A stretch of DNA of 64,000 nt, taken from positions 1,300,593 through 1,364,592 of the forward strand of contig NW_017804265.1 of the NCBI RefSeq assembly GCF_001625305.1, given 5' to 3'. Below the pieces are notes generated by a model. The model was not told the DNA's origin, did not search any database, and saw only the letters and a list, made by a program, of their open reading frames with translations. Positions 12,201-27,200 of the stretch are shown piece by piece. Source of the stretch: Branchiostoma belcheri. Lineage: Eukaryota > Chordata > Leptocardii > Amphioxiformes > Branchiostomatidae. Within the stretch, counting starts at the first letter, position 1, and each line of letters begins with the position of its first letter. A program made the translations under genes and the position numbers.

Positions 12201-15200
12201 CTGAATCAACTGAAAAATAGCTCATGTTTTGCCCCCAACAGTTGAGGAAAGTCCTTTTCTTCCTAATCCTAGTTGTTACAGTTTTCCCATCTATCATTGC
12301 AGTGGTTTGATTAAAAGTTCAAAATTCAATGTTTAAAGTTTAACCCAGCCTTTTGTGTTGACTTCATGGCTCATTCCATAGCATTTAAGCCTATAATAGG
12401 ATGCCTAGATCTGTTTTTATTTTTATTTTTTTCGCCCTGTCGCTTCATATTTTTTCTGAAAAAATCTGAGAACCAACAAATTAAATTGGTGTGGCCGTAC
12501 AAAGTATATTTGGTTAGACTGAAGGCTTAACCAAATTCATATACAATTTAGTAAAATTCTTGCTTTGAGTTTCCACTTCTTTTTGGTACCCTTTGCAACT
12601 ACAGTACATCACATAATATCAAACAAAATATAACTGTAACAGTTATAAAGTAACAGTTTTCTGATTGCTTGTATCTTTTTATACTATTAATTATAGTTTT
12701 TGGCAGCATTAAAAATTGCGCAAATTGCAGAAAGAACTAAATTAAAGAGACTCACACAAAAATAGTATAGCATCTTACCACCTAAAATTACAGCTTGGCA
12801 AAATTTAAAAAAACTGGATACAAAATACAGGAAGACAGAACAATGTCATGTTATATATAGCTGTGTCACAGGCTCTTCATAAACATCAGTAGCAACAGGA
12901 AACAGCTTTTGTTTTCAGCCGTTTTGTTCACACCACATACGGAAGTACGCGATATATCAAAGTTGAATCAATACAATGTAGTAATGATATTTGCACCACC
13001 AGGCACTGGTTTCCCTTTTATATGTACTAAAAATGAGGAAAACTAGATTGTATTTTTGGTGCAGAAAGTTTCAGTATATTTATTTAGCTTTCAGAAAGTC
13101 AACACTTTGTATTACATTTTGAATCTAGACAGCACACTTTCAGGATTCTATGCTCTAAAAATCAAAGCAAAATACATGTATTGTAATTTTAGGTTGAATT
13201 CAATCTGAATCTGTATAGCTGGTTTAAGTATAACCGCCCTTCAGCGTAACACACTAGCTTCTTTATCTGTATAGCCGGTATAACCGCCCTTCGGCACAAC
13301 ACACCAGCTTCGCAGGCACGCGGAAAAACAAGAAGTATTCTGTATGAGAAAATCTATGGAATATTGACTGCCATTTCTTCATTTTTGTCATCATTTTATA
13401 CTTCAAATGCTTGAAATAGAGTTTTATTTTTTTGGAACGACTAATAAATACTTAGTAGCTAGAACCAGCCTATATGATACAAAACAACGAAACAACCATT
13501 TTCTGTCAGCAACATCACATTTTTGCCACACAGATACATGTATCAGCATGCTATGGGACCGTTGATACAACTTATAAACTACATTAAAAAGATAACCAAA
13601 AATTGGAAATCCAGTTATTACAGCGCTGAAATAACTTTTTGTAAATGTAACTAAGTCAAAATCCTCCAGTTTTGTGTGTTTTGAAACAACCTAAAGGACA
13701 TTCTGGCTGAATCTAATCAGAAACGAGAACAAAAGTCCAGACATTCCTCATGATTGATTTTAATCTCATCCAGCATAGCTGTCAATCAACAGTAGGCCAT
13801 TTATCTAAAACAAAGGTCACCAGAGGTCGTAGAGGTCAGACCAATGGCCTTTGCAGTCAGATAGAATCCAATAATGTCCTTTGGTTCTTTAAAAATAACA
13901 TTATATCAGACAGCCGTTGGTCAAATGCTTCTGGTTTGAGGCACAAGATAAGGAAAGCCATAGAATTATGAGTATCATATCAACATGTAATAGCCCACAG
14001 ATATACAGTATTAACTTTGATTTATTGAAGCATGTTGGTGTAAGATACGGGTTTTGTAGCTAAGATACAGGTTATGCGTATGGGAATCCCTTAAATTCAA
14101 TGCACTTATCATTCAGTGCGGTATTTTATTCGTTTGTGATAAAAAATATTATGACCACTATTTCAGCAGCATTCTAGTAACATTGAAATTATAGATATGT
14201 GTATTCCTCAAACTGGGAATTTACCATTCAAAGTATAGTTTGCTGTGTGAATTTTACGATTGAATTTCTATTTCTATATTCAATAGATTGATATTCCATT
14301 GTAGACACTGCTAGAAAATATGAGAATTTCTTTGTCATTTACAACTACTGTATACTCTTGGGAGTTTTTAGGAAAGATGAAATATTTCCCCCCAGACATT
14401 CTCTAACTCTAGTTTGACACATGAGTTATGGGTTTGGATTCATGCCAGACTACAGAATTTTCCATTGTTGCTTTGTAATAAACAAAGGAATAACATTCAG
14501 TAATGGTACATTCGTATAGTAATACATAGCATGTAGCAAAACTGTTTTTCATGAAAATTTGTGTTCCGTTTCATATATTAAGATTTAAAAGTTTGATGGT
14601 CTATTATTTTAAAAATCTACATAATCTACATGGCATTTTAAACAGCTGTTTCAGTTTTAATGTGGGACTGCTAGTTAGAATATTTAACCTTGAATTTTTT
14701 TGCAAGACTCAGTTTGACACATTTGAGCATTCCTTGGCAGCACCCCAGTTCAAAAGAGAAGTACATGTTTTACATGCATAATATAACATTGACATTGCAC
14801 AAAACCTATAATGTATTGTGCATAGCACTTTGGCAGAATGTCTTGTATTCTCGTATTCATCTATAATATTCAAATGTTAAATGTGTCAGAAAAGATGTCA
14901 TCTGCAACGGACTAAATTCTGATGCAACATTGACCAAACGACCAACGAAATCTGTGAAAAAATCCGGGTTTCACACAGACGCAGTATGTTCTGCCATTGT
15001 GCTGCCAGCACCCCAGTTTACATGCATACTGTATGTGCGTTTTGTAGGGCACAGTGTTTTATAGTGTTTGGGTGATTGACCCAGTAGACTAATGTATTGC
15101 CATGTGGTGCTATGTGGGGAATGGTAATTGCGACGGAGGATCGTTCACTCCTAAAACCCTTGCCAGGTGGACTGGACCAAGATATAAAAGGGGGGCTGCA

Positions 15201-18200
15201 GGCGTAAGCAGGCCTTTTTAGTCTTCATAATCTGTAGGCAGACTCCCCAAAAATCAACGTAATTTGCAATAGCACATTAGCCGCAAAGCGTAAAATCGTA
15301 ATGAGCCTTAAGACTTAAATGTAATTCGTAATCGGTGGCGAATGCAGGTCCTCATAAAAGGGAGGTCTTTTTTGTCTGATTATCAAGATATCATACTAGT
15401 AATCAGTTTTTGAAATACCTACATTATTAAGGAATTTGCAGAAAATAATTTGACAAATTGCACTTGCAGGAAAGAACAATTAATTTATTAAAGGCATTCA
15501 GTGCAATTTCAAGGTGGCAAAACAAAACAAAAAACATTCTGGATGAGAAAATCTGTCTGATACTGACATTTACTGCCATTTTTTAATTTTTTTTTTTTTT
15601 AGCACATTTTCGTCATCATTTCATACTTTGAAATAGGCCAAAAACAGGCAATGTAAGGCATCTCTTTATTTTTGGGTACCGCCCATAAATAGCTAGTAGA
15701 ACCAATGCAACCTACAACTGTTTTTCATCAGCGACATCACATTTTTGCCTCACCGATATCAGTATACTATGGGTTGATTCAAATGACCAGAAAATTATCT
15801 TTCAAATTTAAGTTTTGCTGCCCTAAAAATGAAATTACATCGGACAGCTTTAATTTAACAACCTGTACAGTGTTCAGGATCAATGGTATGTATGCTGGGT
15901 AAAAAAAATGAGTCTGGGCAGTTTGATTGTCACAAGTATTGAAGGAATGGATTTTTAAATTACTGCTGGTTCAAATGTAGCAGGTTGAAATCAATACCAG
16001 GTTATATTCTCCATAGGGACATCCGTCCCAATTATCTTGTTTCTACCTTGTTAACCCAATTTGTCCCCTCCCAAATGGATCGTTCCACTAGCCATGTATC
16101 CCAGGATGCCATAGGTCAGGGATGTCTTGGGATAGGAAATGTACCGTAAAGAATGAAACTTTTGCAGTTGTTTTATTCTTCCAATTATTTTTAACTGTGA
16201 ATTTGTGACACAGCGAACATCCATTTCCAGTGTATTATCACTATACTATTACACTATTACAGAATCATTTCAAACATTAAACAAAAATCAAATCAAAACA
16301 CGAAAAATCTCCTTTTCCATCCTATAGCAAAATAAGACTACCCCAAAAGTAAATTACTTTACAGTATATCATAGTCAATTTTGATTGGTGTGTGAAGAAA
16401 TACATGCAGATCGTGATACATTTTTTTTATCGTGATGTTATCTAAAAAAAATTGACATGACAGGAAAAAATGCAGGCTGGATAACTAGAACTTAGAAGAT
16501 AGAACACTGTTGTTCTGTTTTTCCACAGAAGACCATCTCACTAATGGTATTGGACACTTTTGCCAGAGACACCGAGCTAAAACAGATTACATTTTAGCAA
16601 CCACTGACTGGTGAACCATTTCTGTTACTGTAACTCTTGATTTTTTTCACAGAACGATTATGTTCACGTTTTCATGGTCACTTCTGTACTGTGAACTTAT
16701 CATTACCACTTATAAATCGTTTGCCTTTTGCCCCCCTCCCCCTCTGAACACCTCCATTTTTCTCAGACCGTGAAATTTTTCTACCATGAACAAATTAAAC
16801 TGAATTACAGTACTGTACGTGGTTTCCATATATGGAACGCAGCTGGACTTGGAACAAGCATATGTCTGATTAAACCGGCTATCATGACTCAGCTGCAAAA
16901 ATTAATTTTCCCCCACACATCTGGTGACTGGTAATTTGAGGCCCTGTGAAAACTGGACCCATCCCAGAAACAACTGTATAAATGGGAGTCGGCCCAGTGA
17001 ATTGTAGGGGCGGAAATTACGCTTGCTATTTGTGGAGATGGAAAAAGTACCTTGTATCTATTGTTATATTCAGAAACTAAGTGACTACACTACAAATGTA
17101 GCATGTCGGCAGAACATACTGCACCTGCACAAAACCTGTAATGTATTGTGCATAGTACTTCGCCAGAACATCTCGTATAAGGTCGTATTCGTGCATATTA
17201 TAAGGTTACATGTAACATCTTGTCTGTAGTTTCCAAATGTTATGTCGGAAAAGATATCGTCTGCAACAGCCAAAATTCTGATGCAATGTTGACCAAAAAT
17301 CCAGCGAAAACTGTGAAAAATCAGGGTTTGCTGGCTACACTAGCCTGGGTGCCATCCTATAATTTAATCTACCATAGTCTCTCCTTTTTGAGGCCTGGCA
17401 CCCAGACTACAGAGTGTCAGAAAAATGGGCCACTTACAAAATGTTCCAATTTTTCATCCTGACATCTGCTTGAGGATGAATGCAGGTTCAGAGGACTTGT
17501 CCCCTGCTGAATTCCCATGATGCCATGTGTAACTGCCCGTGAAACTGTGCCATGGTATGGGCTCAATTAGGATGATTAGCTGGACATGGGGGGCATCCAT
17601 ATGGATGGATATACCAGATGGAATACGGGTGTTCTAATATCTAGGCAAAGGTTTCTTCCATTGGCAGTTATTACCTTCTCCAAGAAGGTTATGTTTTTGG
17701 TAGTCACTAGTCAGTGCTTGTACGTAGGACTCAAGATAATGATGAAGAAGCTTTGGATTAATTTTCATGAAATTTGGTGTGTAGGTCTTGATGAGACCTC
17801 GAAATGGTTATATTTTAGGCTCCCTTTGACAGACAAAAATTGGCATGTAAAGGTGTACAGGAAGATAGGGAAGGAAAATAAGCTAGGTAGATACAAGTAA
17901 AATTTGCCCGTCAAAATGCAAGATCAGGCATGTCACTCGAAATGATCATCAAACAAACTTGAAATGATGGGAAAAAATTGCTATGACTCAAACCGTGTAA
18001 TACTTACTCCCTTTACAAATCAAATTCGAGCTCAGAATCCAATACCGTAATGTGTATGTGTAGCGGACGGTAGCAAATGTTCATGGTCCAAGAAAAATGG
18101 GCACGTTGGCGGCAGGTGCAGCAAAAAGAAAGTCTGCAAATTATAAGTTCGTGGTACAGAAGTGACCGCGAAAACCGCAAATAAAAAAGTACCGCGAAAA

Positions 18201-21200
18201 AATTGTGAGTTACAGTACTACACAGGGTTCTAGCTAGCACAAAGTAGCGTAGGGGCCCCCTACGCTAAAATTTTGACCCACTACGCTAAATTTTCCCCCC
18301 TATGCTAAAACTTTGACCCACTACGCTAAATTTCTCTCCCTTTTCAATATAGCATAGGGGCATTGTGACTTTATTTCTTTGTTCAAGAATGCCAGATCAA
18401 ATGTAAAAAAATTACCAATCAAGGATACATTGTACACACCTTAGAAATAACATTTTTTTCCCTTTGGGTATCGCTCAAATGGCCTTTTTTAGCTCAAATT
18501 AGCACCCCATCCCCCTCTCGGTCGCTTCTCTCCCTCGACTTGCGGCCAGTGCCACTACGCTAAAATTAAATCCTAGCTAGAACCCTGACTACATGTACAC
18601 GTAGCCGTAACATTGCGTCAGTCTAAGCCGCAAGAAGCAATCGTCTAGATCTGAAATGGTGCACGTTTTGCGTGAGAAAACTGGGGCCAGATGCTATCTC
18701 TGACCGACTCCATTTCCGCCACCCCCATCTGCGAAACGGGAAAAACTGATCAATAAAAATTCAATCTCACAACGGAAGGATTGATTTTTACGGGGGAGGC
18801 CGTTTATTCATGTCTCAGTCCAGAGTGGATTACTCAGGGCAGAAGCGGCCGGGTTTTTCTTCTTAGTCCTCGTAATATAGATGAAAATTTAATGTACGTA
18901 ATGATAAGAGTTATGTCACTATTTTGTATTCTGCATGAACTCACACTCAAAGGGTTATGCTATGAAATATCACATTAAAGTCTATAGAGAGAGAAACGTA
19001 ATACATTTACAAGGCTTGAAGTTGAAAAGCAACCTGCATATGTAGGTGTAAGGCCACACCAATTTAATTTCTTGGTTAACAGATTCGCCCGCTTCATTTT
19101 TTTCTGATTTGCAAATAAAAATAAAAATTCAGAATCAACTGCAAAATGCTCATATTTTGCCCTGAACAGTTGAAAACAGTACTTTTCATCCTAGTTGATA
19201 CAGTTATTCCATCTTTCAATGCAATGGTATCATTAAAACTTCAGAATTCATTGTTTAGATTTTGAACCAGCCTGGTGTGTTGACTTCATGGCTCCTATCA
19301 TACCATTTTGGGCCATAATAGGATGCCTAGGCCTGTTTTTATTTTTATTATTTTTTCGCCCGCTCGCTCCATTTTTTTTCTTGAAAAATCCGTTAACCAA
19401 GAAATTAAATTGGTGTGGCCTAAGCTTTGAATGTATTTCCTGCACTTAACCTGCACTAGTCTACAAAAAATGTGTCATAATCACAAAATGATTAGAAAAT
19501 TAGATTAGAGGCATCTACTTCCATATAGGTAATGGATAGTGCTGCATACCGGTTCACTGGACTTGGATCCGGACTTGTAAGAATGTTTAGGTTTAAGTCC
19601 AAAAAAACCTAAAGTCAAAAACCGAGTCCGGACTTATTACCATAAAACTTAAAAGACCCTTTTCTTTCCAAACCACCTAAAACCTTCCTTAAATTGCAAA
19701 ATCTTTGCTGCAAAATGAAGAAAACATTGCCATTGGGCATCGTCAAGTACCGCCCTACATGTTACGTGGCCAAAGTTTCACCCAGATAACATTGCAAGGT
19801 TGTCAACGTTAACATGCAATTTTGTATATGCCATGGGTTTAGGTCCGGACTTACAAATCCGGACCTGAACCTAAACCTCTGGACTTGAATCCGGACCTGA
19901 ACCTAAACCTCTGGACTTGAATCCGGACCTGAACCTAAACCTCTGGACTTGAATCCGGACCTGAACCTAAACCTCTGGACTTGAATCCGGACCTGAACCT
20001 AAACCTCTGGACTTGAATCCGGACCTGAACCTAAACCTCTGGACTTGAATCCGGACCTGAACCTAAATGTGGGTTTAGGTATGCATCACTAGTAATGGAA
20101 GTTGTGACGTTCTCCTAGATAACATTTGAATTTTTATACAATTATTTTTTGAATGTTTGGTTATTTATAACAGTCTTGCAAGTTTATAACCAGACCAGAA
20201 GGTTAACTCACAAGGACAAAAAGGTCAAAGTCAAGAGAATTGAAGGTCAAAGTCTAGGGGCTTGAAGGTCAAAGTCTAGGGGCTTGAAGGTCAAAGTCTA
20301 CAGGCTTGAAGGTCAAAGTCAGTATGATATAGGGTAAAGGTCATTTGGTCAAACTGTATCTGATCAGGTTCGTTCTGGAGAATTTTTTAACCCTCATGCA
20401 GCTGAGATAGTTTTTGATTTGATCATAGATTATAAAGAACAACTGATGTACTTACAATCTTTTACACATTGTTATGCACTCCCAATTATGTTTTTTTTTT
20501 CAAAATGGCCTTTTAAAGTTCATGTTTTCATGATCCTTGCTAACAAATGTGCTAACAAATAATATAATCTTCTCCAAACTCTTCTCCCAAGACTTTCTTT
20601 GCTTTTCCTACAATTTTTTTATTATCTAAAGTACTGTTCATGTGTTTAAGACTGAACTATGTTTTCTGTACATGCTAACTCTGCTGTCATCAACACAGGA
20701 AGTAAGTAAATCTACTGTACATTTCTGACTAGTTTGTGTACCTCTGTCAGTCTGTGTGTGTATGTGTATGTGTCAGTATGTATATGTATGTGTGTTTGTT
20801 TGCGTGTGTGTGTGTGCATTTCTGTGTGTGAGTGTGTGTGTGCGTGTGTGTGTGTGTGCTTTATGTTTGTGTCTGTTATTGTGTGTCCGTGTGTGTGTGT
20901 GTGTGAATTATTTGTACTTGTACACATACATGTACATATGCATGTACACGCATTTAATGTAATTCTCTGTCTCAAGTTTAATACAGAATGCATGTAGCTA
21001 ACCCTTTAAATTACACTTTTCAACAGTATGTACTATTACTTGTATGAAACAATATGTTACATATCTGGTCTCTGTTTCCTTACATTGCAACTTACAATTA
21101 CTAATATTTTGTTTTTCCGTATAAGTCTTTTGAAGACATATTTACATTTACTGTCAATATTTCATCAGTTTGATACTAACTAAAATCCTACATTTTGCAT

Positions 21201-24200
21201 TTTGCCAAGAAAGCAATTTGTAGTGTTTTTTAAGACACGCAAGGTTGCAGTGTTGTACACATTTAGCATGTATGTACTGGGAATTTTCTTGTAACCTCTT
21301 TTCCAGAGATCCAGGTACACACTGTACTATGGTAATATATAAGGTTACATGCGCATGTGTTCCCAATTGCAACTGACAACCCATGAGATTTCATGCACAA
21401 TAGGTGCATACAAACACACCAAAGGTATCATCTGACATTCAGTACCAACCACTTTCCCAAATGTTTAAAGAGGGGCCTGTATGGGGGTTCTGACAACACC
21501 TAAGTATTCAGTGGAGCCCTGTATTATGCTAAATTTATGTGAGGCAGTTACACAAAATTTTGTAACATTGCTACAAACTACGTGTTTATTGTTTATTTAT
21601 TGTTTATTTACCATTTGCACGTATATTAAAAACAATTACACAATCAAATAATAATAATCAAAGAATGTGCGGGGTAGGCCAGAAACCTGGGTGGTTTTTC
21701 TAGAGGCCTACCCCAAGCAAAGATAACTTATGACAAAACATATTTAAATGAAACATCAAAATTAAACAATGAAATGATTAAACAATGAGTAATTATACAA
21801 AATCAAGACACAGAAATAATAACTGAGGTGTATAAACTAACTAAAACGAAATTAAACAAAAGTCTTATACCTGTAATTCAGGTAGATGTTACAGATTAAA
21901 CTGATTAAATAATTAACATAAGAATTAAAACAAAATATTAACAATAACAAGGAAAACAAACAAATCAGATTGTGGATGTACTGGGATTTTGTAGGAAAAA
22001 GTTTTTAAGAAGTTTTTTAAATACAGGAGTTGACTGACAGTTTTGTAACAGTTGGCTTAACTTATTCCAGACGATGGGGCCTCTATATGCTATTGAGAAT
22101 TGTTTTTGTGTAGATTTAGTCTTGATCGGCCTTAAATGGTTATGTTGTCTCGTATTGTGCTGGTGAATGTCTGAGTTGTATGTAAAAAGTGTTGTATTGA
22201 TCTGGTAAACTATTGGTATTATGAACGATTTTATGAACAAAAATGGCTATTTGTAATTTGTTTAAGTCATATACATTTATGATTTTTAGTTCACGAAACA
22301 GAGGTGCTGAGTGTGCTGTGAAGTGTGTGTTAGCTGCAATTCTAACAAAGTGTTTTTGCAGTTGATAGAGTGGTTTGATTGAAGTTGTGTAAGTGCTCGC
22401 CCAAATGAAATTGCAGTATGATAGATACGGATATATTAGACTGTAGTATAATGTTATAAATATTCTTCGTGGGAGGAGGGTCTTTATTTTTCTAATGATG
22501 CCTATGTTCTTATGAATCTTATTGCAAATCAAATCTATATGTATCTTCCAATTAAGTTTTTCATCTATAAGTATTCCTAAAAAGCGAGTGTGGTTTACTT
22601 GATTGATACGTTTATTATTTATATATATGTGGGCTTTTTCTTTATCATACTTCTTTTTTGGTCCAGAAAAAATAATAAAACTTGTCTTCTTTATATTAAG
22701 GGATAACTTATTCGCCTTGAACCATTGACTGACCTTTTCTAATTCTGCATTTACCGTTGTCAATAGAGTATCAAAATTACTGTGTGACATAAATAAGTTT
22801 GTATCATCTGCGAACAACAAAGTAAAAAATTTATCTGATACTAATGCTAAGTCATTAACATATATTAAGAATAAAAGGGGGCCTAATATGGAGCCTTGCG
22901 GAACTCCACAAGTTAAGGGTTTCTGAGAAGAATTGATGTTTCCATTAGAGACGAATTGTTTTCTGTTACTTAAATAATCTTTCAGCCAACACAGGACGGA
23001 CCCATCAAATCCATAATTTAAAAGTTTTTCATGAAGTATGTTATGATCTACCGTATCAAATGCCTTAGATAGGTCAAGGAATATACCAATGGTGTATTCA
23101 TTCTTTTCAAGGGCTGCGGTGATTTTGTTGATGAGCTGCAAGAGTGCCATATATGTTGAGTGTTTTTTTCTAAATCCATACTGGTGGGTGTATAAGATAT
23201 TATTAGTTTCCATGTGGCTCACTATCCGTTTGTATACGATTTTTTCTAGGATTTTTGAAAAGACTGGTAATAGTGATATTGGGCGATAGTTAGTGAATAC
23301 GGACGGATCCCCTGCTTTATGTAATGGAATAACCTTTGCCGACTTTAACTCAGAGGGAACCTTACCACTTTCCAAAGAAGTCTTGAATACATGTGTTACT
23401 GGATTTAAAATTTCTGTAGCGATCTGTTTTAAAAGACTGGCACTGATTTCATCTTGTCCTGGCGCTGCATTTTTTAAATTGGTGATTATGTCGTAAATTT
23501 CTGTCGATGTAGGTGCCTCAAAAGAACTTACAGGAGGATAGGATCTAGAGTCTTGGAGATATGATAAGGATGAATGGTTAGTTATATCGATTTCTTTCGC
23601 TAAGGACGGGCCAATGTTGACAAAGAAATCATTAAGTTTTTCCACTATATCTTTAGGATCAGATATCTCTGAATTTTGTTCATGGAATTTGGTAGGAAGA
23701 TTATTTGTTCCTTTTTTCCGGTTGAGAATTTCATTAATTACTTTCCAAGTATTTCTTATATTATTTGATGCCGCTGTGAATTGGTCTTGGTAATATTTCC
23801 TCTTTGACATACGAATCAGACAATTGAATTTGTTTCTGTACGTTTTATATCTTTGTAATATTAATGGTGTAGGATTCCTTACATATTTCTTATATAGCCT
23901 ATTTTTCCTAATAGATGACTTACGCAGCCCTGTTGTAAACCAAGGTTTGTCGATGCCAAGGTGACGCTTTGTTGAGATTGCCGTAAGTGGAAAACATTTG
24001 TCAAAATGTGAAGAAAAGATTTTTAGGAAATTTGTGTAGGCAACATTTGTATCTGTACAATACACACTGTCCCAGGTTTCATCTGATAATGCCTGTTTAA
24101 ATCTCTCGATATTACTCCTGGTAAATTTTCTGCATTTGCGTTTTTCATTTTCATTGTTTACATCTCTGTTGTGTTCAAAATTAATAATGTAAAATATTGG

Positions 24201-27200
24201 AAGGTGATCAGATAAGTCCGTGACAAGCAGACCCGATGTGTGTGTATTAGATAAGGAGTTAGTCATAATATTGTCTATTAGAGTTGCTGTTTTGTCTGTT
24301 ATTCTTGAGGGTTTGGTGATAGTTGGATAGAAGCTTACCGAGTACAGACTATTAAGGAAGTCTGAAGTTAATGAATGACTTTCGTTTTTTAAGAGATCAA
24401 GATTAAAATCACCAATTAGGTAACAGTTTTTTCCTTCTTTATCGATAGCATCTAAGATTGGTGTAAGGTAAGTTATAAAGTTTTTTATATCCGAGTTTGG
24501 AGGCCGGTATATGCAGCCTATTATAACGCCTTTTTGTACGTGTACAAGAAGGCTTTCCTTGTAAATATTAAGGAAACCGATATAGCTTTCCTATGTATAT
24601 AGAGATTACAGAAAAGTAACATACAGTCCCCCATGAAAGAACAACATTACAATTAGATACACATACTGAGCTCAGCATATATTGGATTTCTCCGTGAATT
24701 TGAGCCACTACATCCTCTCAGGGCTCAAAATTCATTTTTGGTAACATTGGTAAAATTTTTCGCAAACTTCATTTTTGGTCATGCACTGGAGCACCAAATT
24801 AGAAAATTGAAGTGCAAAAATAATTGAGTGCACAATATAGATGAATTAAATGTAAAATATCCCTTTCCTCAGAGACGAAAAGTAGTGGATGCTACTTGAA
24901 GTTGAAGCATCTGACTGTTACATAGTTTCTTATCTTAATTTTCTTATGTATGTATCTCATCACCTGGATATCTAACCTTCATCGACATACATGACATTGT
25001 ATATTTACATTTATAACTCTTCAGAAATATCTAGATACACAGCTCCAATTTGTAGTGAAACAAGACTTTTGAAAAAAGTTTATCTCGGCCGCTGCCCATG
25101 GCAGTGTCCCGGTGAGTTTATTTGTAATGAGTGTAAGAGCACAGTCTGCACGGTGGCAATGATTGGTCTGCACGATGGCAGGGTTTGGTCTGCACGATGG
25201 CAGTGGTTACAATGTGTGCAAGAGCACAGTGCACGATGGCAGTGGTTACAATGAGTGAAGAGTACAGTGTACGATGGCAGTGGTTTTATTGATAATAAGT
25301 GCAATATATATAGTTCAACATGGCTCCGGTATGTCTGGTGTAGAACAGGGCAATCCAAGACACATCTGGAAGAGAAGAAAAATAATTTCTTGATCAGTAT
25401 AGCATCCAATTGAACATGGATATTGAATACTTCTTGCTATTAGCACATGGAAAGTCTTCAAAATTTCTCATACATAGAGATTCATTTATGCTATTTGGTG
25501 TGAAAATTTACCTTATACAATTGCAAATTAGAAATCTGGAAATTTGCGAGTGAATTAGATTGTTTGAATGCACTGAGTTATTCCTTCAATACAGTAGCTA
25601 ATGGAAACCCAGTTTAATACGAAAATCCAGTGGAGTGTACTGTATATAGAACGTGCATGGCTGCCCCCCCCCCCAACTGAAAGTTACAATTTTCTCAGAA
25701 AAGGAACGAATCAAACTAAATACAATACGACCGGAACATTGCAGAGAAGACATTAAAAATTGACGAGCACCTCCTGGCATTAAAGCAAGAAACTTAGCCT
25801 GCCATGCACTAACATAATGTTAGGTCGCACGAATTCATAAATTTTCACGTTCAATGGGGGGAGGGGGCGATAACGTAACTCTGTTTAAATCTGTTCAACA
25901 GCACGAATAAAACACAATGTAATTGATTGCCCTTGCCCGTAGTATCTTTAGCTCTATTTTATCCTATGGCTCTATGCCTAATACCCTTATAATTCCTGAT
26001 ATTTTGCTATTTTTGCTAAGTATGCCCTTACCAGCCTCATGCGTTACATCCGAGCCTCATGCGTTATTCACCAATCAAAAGCGACATCTTGCGACTTAGG
26101 CAAATATGCCAGCTAATGAACATAATTTATGTCATTGATTTATTGGTCCAATTACAGCAGCTATTAGCGAAATTCTAGAACATTAAATGCATACTATGAT
26201 ATAAAACAATGGTTTTGTGGTAAACAGCATTTCCTCTTTTTTTTAGCAACTTCGTTGTATAAGAATAACGACACTATCATCCGGTAGGTCGACGCCACAA
26301 AGTAAAGTATACATGCAGAGTAATTGGTTTCATTGGTTTTCAATTGGTTTTCACGGTCGAAATCAAGATTTATTTATCCAACGTACCTATTTTGGGGCAC
26401 AATATCTCGGCCGCTCAGGCGGCCGAGATAAAAAGTACATAATGCACTCAGTGTAACACAAACATGTATTTTGAGCCCTGGACCTACATGTATAGGACAC
26501 TGTTACATTAGTTACTTAGCACCACACTGTGCCCTGACCCAGGGTTAACTGAGAGTACAGCAGGAGCCCTGGTTAAACCACATGTAACCAGAGCGTGGCA
26601 TGTTGTGTCTGTGCAGGGGTTGTACAATATCATTCCCTCAGACTGGTCCTGTCAAAATAGGCACAGGGCTGGTTCAAGTGATGTTCAGGCAGTGTTCTAG
26701 GAGGGCCTGCAAGGGGGGGTAGTGATTACGAATTACAAAATGTACGCAAAATTTTCGCCGCCGATTACGAATTACATGAAAGTCTCAGAGCTGATTACGA
26801 CTTTACGATTTGCGGCTATTGTCCAATTACGAATTACGTTGATTTTTGCGGAGGCTGCCTACGAATTACGAAGTCTAAAGTGGCCTGATTACGCCTTGCA
26901 AAAAACAGCTTGCAGGCCTTCTTCTTTCTGTCATCTGACAGAATTTCGGCACTTGTGACGGACAAAATTTGGCTGAATTGGTCATCTTTTACAAACAAAA
27001 ATCAGAAATATGAAACGAGATGTCAAAAAACTAAGTTCAGTCCAGCAGCAAAATTTGCTCCTCAAAATACAGGCAATAAGTTTTCATAGGGTCAAGATTT
27101 CAAAATTTTCCCAATAGAGCTTTTTCCCCCCATAATTCCCAATTACGATGCATGTAAAGTGAGTTTTTTAACAAGGAGCTAGTATACAATTTTCTTCCTA

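Noticed and set aside
15180-15190. A gene driven by the TATA-like box
   Set aside because: No ORF or RNA structure follows, and adjacent sequence is a dispersed repeat. Kept only as a low-confidence motif.
19861-20067. CRISPR or coding tandem repeat
   Set aside because: Pure 32-bp tandem array without spacers, located inside a hAT-type element.
20712-20997. Overlapping Cys/Val- or Thr/His-rich ORFs on both strands
   Set aside because: Translation of a (TG)n microsatellite.
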